The position numbers and the translations under genes are program-made. Shown here piece after piece: positions 28,891 to 37,287 of a stretch of DNA of 64,000 nt (its first letter is position 1; each line of letters opens with the position of its first letter). The notes under the pieces are model-generated. The model ran no database searches. It was not told where the DNA came from and saw nothing but the letters and a program-made list of their open reading frames with translations. The stretch comes from Rickettsiaceae bacterium H1. Its GTDB lineage: Bacteria; Pseudomonadota; Alphaproteobacteria; Rickettsiales; Anaplasmataceae. Location of the stretch: contig JACDQH010000002.1 in NCBI GenBank assembly GCA_018101195.1, positions 220,891 to 284,890 on the forward strand, read 5' to 3'.

Positions 28891-30135
28891 TTAAACTTTA
28901 AATAATTTATTAACCGATACGGTTTTCAGTGTTCCGGTTTTTCTATGTTTTATTTCTACGGTATTATTTTCAAGCGATTTTTTACTTATTATTATTTGTT
29001 GCGGTAACCCTATTAAATCCATGCGCGAAAATTTTACTCCACTACTGTCTTCGGTATCGTCAAATAAAGCATTATCCAGATTTTTGTAAATTTTTTCCGC
29101 TATTTCTCTAGATTCTTTGTGCAAATTAATCAAACCGATTTTAAACGGTGATATCGACTCCGGCCATATTATTCCTTTTTCGTCGTGATTTGCTTCGATA
29201 ATGGCCCCTATCAGACGGGAAATTCCTATTCCATAAGAGCCCATGTGAATATAATTTAATTTTCCGTCTCGATTACTTACTTGCGCATTCATCACTTCGG
29301 AATATTTTGTGCCAAAGTAAAAAATATGACCTACTTCTATAGCTTTACTTGCTTTTAAATTACTTTCGGGTACGGGACAATTTTTTTGATCATGTAAGTC
29401 GTCAGCAGCCGTATAAACCTCTTTTAATTCGTTAAAATTATCTTCCATTTCTTCCAGCTTTTTATCGTAATAAATCATACTTTCGCCAGTTTCAGCAAAA
29501 ATATGAAATTCATGGCTTAAATCTCCGCCAATCGGTCCAGTATCCGCTTTTACCGCAACCGGTTTTAAGCCGATTTTTTTGAAAATTTTCACATACGTAT
29601 CGTACATATTTCGGTAAGTTATAATTGCGTTTTTCTTATTTAAATCAAAGCTATAAGCATCTTTCATTAAAAATTCACGTCCGCGCATCACACCGAATCT
29701 CGGCCTTATTTCGTCTCGAAATTTCCATTGTATTTGATACAAACATTTCGGTAAATCTTTATAACTTTTGATATGATTACGAGTTATTTCCGTGATTATT
29801 TCTTCATTTGTAGGGCTGAATAACATTTCTTTATTATGTCTGTCTTTAATTCTTAACATTTCTCGCCCATAACTTTCGTAACGTCCCGACTTCTTCCATA
29901 CTTCTGCAGATTGTATGCACGGCATAATCACTTCCAAGTTACCCGCTTTATTCATTTCTTCGCGAACGATCGATTGAATATTACTAATTAATTTTGTTCC
30001 TAAAGGTAACCACGTATATATTCCTGCAGCATTTTTTTTGATCAAACCAGCTTTAATCGAATATTTATGAGAAATTGTGCTCGCTTCAGCAGGCAATTCT
30101 TTTGTAAGCGGTAAGTAATAATTCGATATTTTCAT
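28891..30135 (-). CDS. proS: Prolyl-tRNA synthetase, short alphaproteobacterial type
   Basis: This class II synthetase has 414 residues: motif 1 around LPLGTKLISNIQSIVREEM, motif 2 with YQIQWKFRDEIRPRFGVMRGREFLMKDAYSF, motif 3 YGIGISRLIGA, and the HGTP anticodon-binding domain. The roughly 180-residue editing insertion of long bacterial ProRS is missing, as is normal for alphaproteobacteria, where editing is done by a free-standing protein. The ATG at 30135 has no clear Shine-Dalgarno; the 160 bases up to nrdA are divergent, very AT-rich leader. Confidence 0.96.
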   Translation of the reverse strand: MKISNYYLPLTKELPAEASTISHKYSIKAGLIKKNAAGIYTWLPLGTKLISNIQSIVREEMNKAGNLEVIMPCIQSAEVWKKSGRYESYGREMLRIKDRHNKEMLFSPTNEEIITEITRNHIKSYKDLPKCLYQIQWKFRDEIRPRFGVMRGREFLMKDAYSFDLNKKNAIITYRNMYDTYVKIFKKIGLKPVAVKADTGPIGGDLSHEFHIFAETGESMIYYDKKLEEMEDNFNELKEVYTAADDLHDQKNCPVPESNLKASKAIEVGHIFYFGTKYSEVMNAQVSNRDGKLNYIHMGSYGIGISRLIGAIIEANHDEKGIIWPESISPFKIGLINLHKESREIAEKIYKNLDNALFDDTEDSSGVKFSRMDLIGLPQQIIISKKSLENNTVEIKHRKTGTLKTVSVNKLFKV

Positions 30136-30295
30136 ATATAATTTTATTTAAATATATTAAATATAATATTAAACTATTATTAATAATATACCTATATATA
30201 GTATAGTGTTATTTTAATAATACAATATATATTATTTTTTCATCGACAAACGAAAGATTTTATGTTATTGAATTTCAAATAATAAAAGGAGTAAT

Positions 30296-32038
30296 ATGGT
30301 TAATATTTGTACTACCAAAGATAATAACTTAACGTCTTTCGGTAAAGCGGTTTTATCCGACAGGTATTTATATAAAGAGGAAAATTATCAAGAATTATTT
30401 GCCAGAGTTGCAAAATATTACTCCGATGATTTGAATCATGCAAATCGTTTATACTCTTATATAAGTAATTTATGGTTTATGCCTTCCACGCCTATTTTAA
30501 GTAATGGCGGAACCGATAGAGGTCTTCCGATATCGTGTTTTTTAAACGAAACCGAAGATAGCTTAAAAGGAATAGTCGATTTATGGAACGAAAACGTATG
30601 GTTGGCAGCAAAAGGAGGGGGAATAGGGAGTTACTGGGGCAACCTTCGTGCTATAGGAGAAAAAGTCAGAGGTAGCGGTAAAACTTCCGGAATTATTCCC
30701 TTCATCGTAGTACAAAATTCTTTAACCTTGGCTATTTCTCAGGGTTCGTTACGTAGAGGCAGTTCAGCGGTATATTTACCCGTATCTCATCCCGAAATCG
30801 AAGAATTTATCGATATAAGAAGGCCAACTGGAGGCGACCCAAATCGCAAAGCGTTAAACTTACACCATGCGGTAGTAATTTCTGACGAATTTATGGTTGC
30901 CGTCGAAAAAAATAAAGAATGGGATTTAATTAATCCCAGTACCAAAGAAGTTGCTTGTACCGTGAAAGCCCGTAAATTATGGATTAGGATTCTTACCGCA
31001 CGAATTGAAACCGGTGAGCCTTACATATTGTTTATTGATTCGGTAAACGACAAGAAACCGGAAATATATAAAAAATTGGGTTTAGACGTTAAGATGTCCA
31101 ATCTGTGTAGCGAAATTACTTTAACTACGGGCAGCGATCATTTGGGAAATCTGCGAACCGCAGTATGTTGCCTGTCTTCTTTAAACATAGAATATTTCGA
31201 AGAATGGAAAGATGACGACACCTTCATCGAAGACGTTATGCGCTTTTTAGATAATGTTCTGGACGATTTCATAAAAAAAGCTCCTGACACTGTTAAAAAA
31301 GCCAAATATTCCGCTCTGCGTGAGCGCAGTATCGGCTTAGGCGTTATGGGTTTTCACTCGTTTTTACAAAAAAAAAGAGTTCCTTTTGAATCGTCCGTTG
31401 CTTCTTCGCTAAATAAGAAAATTTTTCAACATATACGCATAAAAGCAGATCTCGCATCGAAAAAATTAGCTGAAGAAAAAGGACCGTGTGAAGACGGCAA
31501 AGAATGCAGAATTAACGAGCGCTTTACCCATAAAATCGCAATAGCTCCCACTGCTTCTATTTCTATCATTTGCGGTAACACTTCACCAGGAATCGAACCT
31601 TATGTTGCCAACGTTTTCGTACAAAAAACTTTGAGCGGTTCTTTTACCGTGCAAAACAAACATTTGAAAAATTTATTGCAAGAAAAAAACATGGATAACG
31701 AAGAAACATGGTCTTCGATTACTACTAACGAAGGATCGATACAACATCTCGATTTCTTTACCGATTATGAAAAAGAAGTATTTAAAACGGCATATGAAAT
31801 CGATCAACGTTGGATAATAGAGCATGCCGCCGATCGTAAAGATTACATTTGTCAAGCACAATCGTTGAACCTATTTTTGCCAGCAAATATACACAAAAAA
31901 TATTTACACGGAATACATATGTTAGCATGGAAGAAGAAATTAAAGAGTTTATATTATTGTAGGTCGCAATCTATACAGCGGGCAGATAAAGTTTCTCATA
32001 AAATTTCTTCTTACGAAGAATGCTTGAGCTGTCAATAA
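30296..32038 (+). CDS. nrdA: Ribonucleoside-diphosphate reductase alpha subunit, class I
   Basis: NrdA reduces ribonucleotides with a radical supplied by NrdB. In 580 residues I see the redox cysteine C81 (PISCFLN), catalytic N269-x-C271-x-E273 (SNLCSEI), the second redox cysteine at 291/292 (AVCCLSSLNI), PTASISIICGNTSPGIEP near 420, the radical-transfer Tyr pair (LYYCRS) and the C-terminal shuttle pair C576/C579 (CLSC). The N-terminal ATP-cone (about 90 residues in larger NrdA) is absent, so dATP inhibition of activity is likely lost. AAAGGAG is a strong ribosome site. nrdB is elsewhere. Confidence 0.95.
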   Translation: MVNICTTKDNNLTSFGKAVLSDRYLYKEENYQELFARVAKYYSDDLNHANRLYSYISNLWFMPSTPILSNGGTDRGLPISCFLNETEDSLKGIVDLWNENVWLAAKGGGIGSYWGNLRAIGEKVRGSGKTSGIIPFIVVQNSLTLAISQGSLRRGSSAVYLPVSHPEIEEFIDIRRPTGGDPNRKALNLHHAVVISDEFMVAVEKNKEWDLINPSTKEVACTVKARKLWIRILTARIETGEPYILFIDSVNDKKPEIYKKLGLDVKMSNLCSEITLTTGSDHLGNLRTAVCCLSSLNIEYFEEWKDDDTFIEDVMRFLDNVLDDFIKKAPDTVKKAKYSALRERSIGLGVMGFHSFLQKKRVPFESSVASSLNKKIFQHIRIKADLASKKLAEEKGPCEDGKECRINERFTHKIAIAPTASISIICGNTSPGIEPYVANVFVQKTLSGSFTVQNKHLKNLLQEKNMDNEETWSSITTNEGSIQHLDFFTDYEKEVFKTAYEIDQRWIIEHAADRKDYICQAQSLNLFLPANIHKKYLHGIHMLAWKKKLKSLYYCRSQSIQRADKVSHKISSYEECLSCQ

Positions 32039-32062
32039 TTTTATAGTACGATAATTTTAGCA

Positions 32063-32805
32063 ATGAGAAGTTCTTGCAGAATCGCGCTTTTAATCAATTT
32101 AAGAGCACCGCTCGGTATCTAGCATATATTTTTATTGCTGCTGATAAGTGGTGTAGCATTTATTATTAGCTTTAGCTGCATTATTTACTGCATATATATC
32201 AGTTAACAAAATTTTCGAAAAAAAGCTGCAAAATATAAATAATCAAGATTTATTTGATGCGTTATATTAGCAAATGTTAAAGAGATTGACAAGTTATTAA
32301 CAGCTAAAAATTGTTAATATAATCAATAAGCTTGGGTAGCAACACTTTGGATCTTATTTTGTATTGTAGCAAATTTGATAAAATGGCTAATAAAATAACA
32401 ATTGCTCAAAATTATTAACTAAAGATGCGGGTGTAAATTTACAAGATGATTGGGAAAATAATACTCCTTTATATTTGCTTCTGTTCCTTACCGGGATTCA
32501 AGAATAAATGAATCGGATAAGATTATCGCTAAAAGATTTATTTAAGCAAATATTAAATTTTGTAACACCTATTGGCAAAAAATTGTACTGATAGGCAGAT
32601 TTATTCTGAAATTATTAAAATGTTATCGGAGAAAGGTGCAAATTTAACTGTAACGAACAATGACAGCAAAATACCTTTAGAAATAGCGGCAATGCTCTTA
32701 TAATGCTATTCCTAAAATTGTTAAAATTTTACAAAAAGTACAGCAAAAACAAAATCGGATGATGTGTCCACTGATACTTCGGGTAATCATTTTTGTTTGT
32801 AATAA
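32063..32805 (+). pseudogene. Decayed ankyrin-repeat protein gene
   Basis: The 832-base gap between nrdA and dacA contains a dead gene on the plus strand. Fragments in changing frames read ALFTAYISVNKIFEKKLQ (a membrane segment then a helix, near 32170-32230), DAGVNLQDDWENNTPLYLLLF (near 32423-32485) and SEIIKMLSEKGANLTVTNN followed by PLEIAAML (near 32610-32700). The last two are ankyrin units. Stops and frameshifts interrupt at least five times. It would have been a membrane-anchored ankyrin protein. Confidence 0.6.
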
Positions 32806-32870
32806 ATTTTGAATTACGACCTGTTATTATTAACAAAAATCTGTATAAAAAAATGTTAATTAAACACCAT

Positions 32871-33986
32871 CTAAATTTTAAAAATAATTGCTATTTTTCT
32901 TAAAAGGTAACCTAACGGTGAAAGCTTATTTACTCTGTTCCCAGCATATAAAGGGATTTCTTTTTTTTGTTGATTCGGAATCGACACTTTTAATGTTCCC
33001 AATTTTTGATTTTTTGCTATTGGGGCTTTTATGTTATTTTCATAAATTATTGTAGCGGAAATGTTTTTTTCGTCTTCACGTTTATAAGTTATAACGATAT
33101 CTTCACAAGAAATTAAAGGTACCGATTTTTCCTTACCAAAAGCGATATTTAGATTATCTATTGTTTTACCAGATTTAAATATAACTTTATTATCAAAATT
33201 ATTAAATGCGTATTGCAACAATTTTTCTCCATCTTTACGCCTTGTGCTTTTACTCTTCAAGCCGTTTATTACGGCAAAAACTCTGCGATTATTTTGCACT
33301 GCCGAAATTACTACACCGAAACCACCGGTATTGGTATAACCAGTTTTTATTCCGTCGACTCCTAAATCGCTCCATAATAACTCGTTAGTGTTAGGTTGAT
33401 ATATCCCGTTATATGTAAACTCTCTTTCTTGAAAAAAGTAATAATATTCGGGAAAATCTTCGTATATCTTAACTGAAAGCCTCAATAAATCACAAGTACT
33501 CATCAAGTGTTCTTCATCGGTAATTCCAGTAGGATTGGTAAAGTGGCTGTTCGATAAATTGAGTTTTTGCGCCATTTCATTCATTTCTTTAACGAAATTT
33601 TCTTGTGATCCCGACACTCCTTCGGAAAAAGTAATAGCTGCATCATTTCCCGAAACTATAATAATTCCTCGTAATAAATCTTGTACCGTAATTCTTTGCC
33701 CGATTTCCAAAAACATTGAAGAACCGCCTATTTTCCACGCATCTTTACTCACGGTATAGATGTCGGTCATTTTAATTATTCCGGATTTTAATTTGCTGAA
33801 AGCCAGATATATCGTCATCAATTTACTCATGGAAGAAGGATGCATCTTTTCATCAGCTGCATGTTCGAAAAGAATCGTTTTGGAATCGTAATCCATTAAA
33901 ATTGCATTGGTTGCATTGCTACTGAAAATATATGAAAAAGCTAAGCTGGGTAATAACAGGAAAGTTAGGGAAAAGTACTTTATCAT
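32871..33986 (-). CDS. dacA: D-alanyl-D-alanine carboxypeptidase (penicillin-binding protein 5/6 family)
   Basis: This periplasmic enzyme removes the terminal D-Ala from peptidoglycan stem peptides. The 371 residues have a signal peptide (about 1-18, ending SLAFS), the SxxK motif S52-M-S-K55 with nucleophile S52, SGN at 112-114, and KTG at 214-216. The C-terminal beta domain and a final amphipathic helix (LGYLLRKIAIIFKI) match the membrane-anchoring end of PBP5. With the amidase at 5900-7030 and the mraZ cluster it supports some peptidoglycan metabolism in this organism. Confidence 0.95.
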   Translation of the reverse strand: MIKYFSLTFLLLPSLAFSYIFSSNATNAILMDYDSKTILFEHAADEKMHPSSMSKLMTIYLAFSKLKSGIIKMTDIYTVSKDAWKIGGSSMFLEIGQRITVQDLLRGIIIVSGNDAAITFSEGVSGSQENFVKEMNEMAQKLNLSNSHFTNPTGITDEEHLMSTCDLLRLSVKIYEDFPEYYYFFQEREFTYNGIYQPNTNELLWSDLGVDGIKTGYTNTGGFGVVISAVQNNRRVFAVINGLKSKSTRRKDGEKLLQYAFNNFDNKVIFKSGKTIDNLNIAFGKEKSVPLISCEDIVITYKREDEKNISATIIYENNIKAPIAKNQKLGTLKVSIPNQQKKEIPLYAGNRVNKLSPLGYLLRKIAIIFKI

Positions 33987-34040
33987 TTTTGTATGATTAC
34001 GAAATACGTGTATGATTGATTATAGCTAAAATCAAATAAT

Positions 34041-34613
34041 ATGATAGGTAAATTGTGCGGAGTAATTGATGAAATCGAAAGCGATCACATAATTTTAAAT
34101 GTTAACGACGTCGGTTATATAGTTTATGTTACGATGCCGACATTGCAAAATGTTAAAATAGGGGAAAACATCTTATTGTTTATCGAAACATACTTACGTG
34201 AAGATCAACTTAAACTGTACGGTTTTAAAACTAAGAAAGAACTTTCGATGCTTAAATTGCTGATTAAAGTGAAAGGAGTAAGTCATAAAATAGCTACCAA
34301 TATTATCAGTGAAATTTCTTCAGATCAAATTATTCAAGGAATATCCGGTAAAAATCCGATTTTATTAAAAGCAAGCGGAGTAGGGATAAAATTAGCAAAC
34401 CGTATTATCGTCGATTTGGAAGGAAAGATAATGAAAGAAGGAATTATGCCGAACGATAACTTAACGCAAGATGCCGTTTCTGCATTGATTAACTTGGGTT
34501 ATAACTCGGGCGAAGCATATAGAGTGGTGAATGAAGCAAGAAATGAATTTCCCGAGATAAACGAAATTAATAAATTGATGCTTAAAGTGCTAAAGAAAAA
34601 TGAAAAGAGATAG
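34041..34613 (+). CDS. ruvA: Holliday junction branch migration protein RuvA
   Basis: RuvA binds four-way junctions and loads RuvB. The 190 residues begin MIGKLCGVIDEI (OB domain), with helix-hairpin-helix motifs near 70-130 (KVKGVSHKIA and SGVGIKLANRI) and the RuvB-binding C-terminal domain (residues 143-190, DAVSALINLGY). It overlaps ruvB by 14 bases, indicating coupled translation. ruvC is not adjacent, though many proteobacteria have ruvCAB. Confidence 0.96.
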   Translation: MIGKLCGVIDEIESDHIILNVNDVGYIVYVTMPTLQNVKIGENILLFIETYLREDQLKLYGFKTKKELSMLKLLIKVKGVSHKIATNIISEISSDQIIQGISGKNPILLKASGVGIKLANRIIVDLEGKIMKEGIMPNDNLTQDAVSALINLGYNSGEAYRVVNEARNEFPEINEINKLMLKVLKKNEKR

Positions 34614-35595
34614 TTTAATTTCACCGCAAGTAATAGAAGAAGATAAAAGAATTTCCGTAAGGCCGAAAAAGTTAGCCGATTTTGTCGGACAAAAAGACAT
34701 TAAAAATAATTTGGAGATATTTATCAAAGCAGCATTAAGTCGTAACGAATCTTTAGATCATATTTTATTACACGGTCCTCCCGGTTTGGGGAAAACAACG
34801 TTAGCAAGTATCGTTGCTAACGAAATGGAAGTAAATTTTAAAGCTACGGCCGGACCTTTACTTAAAAAACCGGGAGATCTTGCGGCAATTTTAACGAGTT
34901 TGGAAAAAAAGGATGTTTTATTCATTGATGAGATTCATCATTTAAACAATAATATCGAAGAAATTTTGTACCCGGCTTTAGAGGATTATTATTTGGATTT
35001 GATTGTCGGTGAAGGACCTTCAGCTCGTACCGTAAGAATCGATCTTCCTAAATTTACCTTAATCGGTGCAACTACCAGGTTAGGGCTTATTTCCAATCCT
35101 TTACGAGATAGATTCGGTATTCCAATCAAATTGGAATTTTATAAACCAAAAGAACTGATTTTACTTGTACAAAGAGCTGCTGAAATTATCGGTATTAAAA
35201 TAAGTAAAGACGGGGCATGTGAAATTGCAAATAGATCTCGCGGTACACCGCGTATTTCTTTAAGATTATTGAGAAGAGTACGTGATTTTACTGAAATAGA
35301 GCAACAATTAAAATTTATAGATAAAGAATTTGTCGATTATGCATTAGCTAAGATGGAAATTGATAAAATCGGTTTAGATAAATCAGATTATCATTATATG
35401 AAATATATTTTCGATAATTATTACAATAAACCTGTGGGAATAGGTACTATTGCTGCGGCATTATCGGAAAATAAAAACACTATTGAAGAAATTATCGAGC
35501 CATATTTGTTACAAATCGGTTTAATACAAAAAACTGCCAAGGGTAGAATTTTAACCGATAAAGGAATCCAATATAGTCTGCAAATATCCAAATAA
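34600..35595 (+). CDS. ruvB: Holliday junction branch migration helicase RuvB
   Basis: RuvB is the hexameric AAA+ motor of branch migration. The 331 residues include Walker A GPPGLGKTT (59-67), Walker B LFIDEIH (about 106-112), sensor I GATTR, the arginine-finger region LRDRFG, and the C-terminal winged-helix domain. The N-terminal RPKKLADFVGQ is typical. It forms an operon with ruvA. The 411 bases after it are non-coding. Confidence 0.97.
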   Translation: MKRDSLISPQVIEEDKRISVRPKKLADFVGQKDIKNNLEIFIKAALSRNESLDHILLHGPPGLGKTTLASIVANEMEVNFKATAGPLLKKPGDLAAILTSLEKKDVLFIDEIHHLNNNIEEILYPALEDYYLDLIVGEGPSARTVRIDLPKFTLIGATTRLGLISNPLRDRFGIPIKLEFYKPKELILLVQRAAEIIGIKISKDGACEIANRSRGTPRISLRLLRRVRDFTEIEQQLKFIDKEFVDYALAKMEIDKIGLDKSDYHYMKYIFDNYYNKPVGIGTIAAALSENKNTIEEIIEPYLLQIGLIQKTAKGRILTDKGIQYSLQISK

Positions 35596-36006
35596 TTTCG
35601 GTAAAATCATAATAAATTAATTAATCACATAATATATATTATGGAAAATAATTTTTTATTTTAACGAGTAAAATCAATCGAAAATTCATCAATGATGATA
35701 ATGTTATTAGATATATTTTTCAATATTATCAATGATTTCACATAATTTATTTATGTTTTACTTTAAAAAAGTGTAGTGATTGAATCAAAAGTACAAGCAT
35801 TACTTTAAAATAAAACTTTGTAATCCTTATCAAAACCAGCTAAGATATCTAATTTTATAAATTTATTATTTTAAGTAAAACTTGAATAAAAATTGAGAAA
35901 CATTTGTATTATTCAATAAAAGCAATATTTATAAATTGAATAATTGTTTATTTGATCTATTTCCACAAATAGAATTAAAATCTTGTTATTCTATTTTTCA
36001 AAATCA
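35596..36006 (+). other. Non-coding AT-rich gap between ruvB and tpiA
   Basis: About 80% A+T, no open frame of note on either strand. I see scattered short inverted repeats of A/T only and one partial DnaA-box-like TTTCCACAAA near the end (about 35958-35968). That is too little to call an origin. I see no gene or RNA here. Confidence 0.5.
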
Positions 36007-36684
36007 ATGAAAAAATTAATTATAGCAAACTGGAAAATGCACGGGAGCAAATCTTTTACAACCAACTTTTTTAATAAAATAAATCGAGTGAAAACGGTTC
36101 ATGAAATTGTTGTATGTTTGCCTTACCCTTATCTTTATATTGGTGCTAAACGACCTAATCTTAATTTGGGAGCACAAGATTGTCATGATAAAAATCAAGG
36201 AGCTTATACGGGTGACGTTAGTCCAAGTATGTTATATGATATGGGATGCAAATATGTAATTTTAGGTCATTCGGAAAGACGCATTGGTTACAACGAAACA
36301 AATAAAAAAATAAAAGCAAAAGCTTTATTAGCAATTAATAACAATCTGATACCAATAATTTGCGTAGGAGAAAAAGAACGTAATGAAGATGAAAGGCAAT
36401 TACTGAAACAATGCGAAGAATCATTAACTGAAAATTGCATTATCGCTTACGAACCAATATGGGCAATCGGTACCAATATAACGCCCACTATTAACGAAAT
36501 CAAACACCAATCATCTTTACTAAACAAAAAATACGATTTACCGGTAATCTACGGAGGATCAATAAATGAAAACAATTCGACAAAAATCTTAAATATTTCA
36601 TCTATATCAGGTCTGTTAATCGGTAAATCCAGCCTTAATCCAGAAATATTTTTGCAGATAATAGCAGCAGCAAATGAAAGCTAA
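36007..36684 (+). CDS. tpiA: Triosephosphate isomerase
   Basis: TpiA interconverts dihydroxyacetone phosphate and glyceraldehyde 3-phosphate. The 225-residue barrel from the ATG at 36007 begins MKKLIIANWKMHGS with the catalytic Lys10, has YVILGHSERR (catalytic His), YEPIWAIGTN (catalytic Glu) and the phosphate loop YGGSINENN. A frame opening at 35983 adds eight residues that do not fit the family. The protein is about 25 residues shorter than typical TIM. In Rickettsiales it mainly serves gluconeogenic supply of glycerol phosphate and pentoses. Confidence 0.96.
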   Translation: MKKLIIANWKMHGSKSFTTNFFNKINRVKTVHEIVVCLPYPYLYIGAKRPNLNLGAQDCHDKNQGAYTGDVSPSMLYDMGCKYVILGHSERRIGYNETNKKIKAKALLAINNNLIPIICVGEKERNEDERQLLKQCEESLTENCIIAYEPIWAIGTNITPTINEIKHQSSLLNKKYDLPVIYGGSINENNSTKILNISSISGLLIGKSSLNPEIFLQIIAAANES

Positions 36685-36709
36685 TAATCTTTCTCTGGAC
36701 ACGTAACAG

Positions 36710-36734
36710 TACGTATGCTAATTAAACATACGTA
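36710..36734 (+). terminator. Hairpin between tpiA and thioredoxin-fold gene
   Basis: TACGTATG (36710-36717) pairs perfectly with CATACGTA (36727-36734) around a 9-base AT loop. No clear U run follows, so it may be an attenuating or processing hairpin rather than a true terminator. Confidence 0.4.
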
Positions 36735-36756
36735 AGTAAATTAAATTTTTATATTT

Positions 36757-37284
36757 ATGGTAAAGCTTTTAAGCCTTCCCGGTAAATTAGGATCATCAGC
36801 AATCGACTTTGATTTGTTAGGTGTAGACAGCAAAAGGTATAATTTACAAAATTCTCGCGGAGAGAAGGGGTTGTTAATAATGTTCATATGCAATCATTGT
36901 CCTTATGTTCAACAAATTATCAACAAATTAATCACCGATACGAAAGATTTACTGAAACACAATATAAAATCGATAGCAATTATGCCTAACGATGTGAAAA
37001 AATATCCCCAAGATTCGCTAGAGAATATGCAAAACTTTTCTCAACAAAAAAAATTATCTTTTCCCTATGTTATAGATTCTACTCAAAAAGTAGCAAAATC
37101 ATACGAAGCAGTTTGTACCCCTGATTTTTTCGGTTTTGACAAAGAGTTGAAATTAAAATATCGAGGTCGTTTACGAGGGCAAAATAATGAAAGAGAATTA
37201 TTTGAAATTATGAGCAGCAAGAAAAATAATAAAATAAAACAATTTCCAAGTGAAGGATGCTCTATCAAATGGATCGGGGAATAA
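36757..37284 (+). CDS. Thioredoxin-fold protein (AhpC/TSA/redoxin family)
   Basis: The 175-residue cytosolic protein has the pattern of the 'thioredoxin family' peroxiredoxin-like group: DFDLLGVDSKRYNL near 19-30, then FICNHCPYVQQ, where CNHC (about 45-48) occupies the CxxC position, and VCTPDFFGFDKELKLKYRGR near 118-137. No signal peptide is present. Exact activity (peroxidase or disulfide reductase) cannot be told. It lies three bases before the CPA2 antiporter gene, so the two are probably co-transcribed. Confidence 0.85.
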   Translation: MVKLLSLPGKLGSSAIDFDLLGVDSKRYNLQNSRGEKGLLIMFICNHCPYVQQIINKLITDTKDLLKHNIKSIAIMPNDVKKYPQDSLENMQNFSQQKKLSFPYVIDSTQKVAKSYEAVCTPDFFGFDKELKLKYRGRLRGQNNERELFEIMSSKKNNKIKQFPSEGCSIKWIGE

Positions 37285-37287
37285 TCA

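Noticed and set aside
35596..36006. Possible replication origin in the AT-rich gap
   Set aside because: Only one poor DnaA-box-like site and no neighbouring origin genes (dnaA, hemE); AT richness alone is general here.
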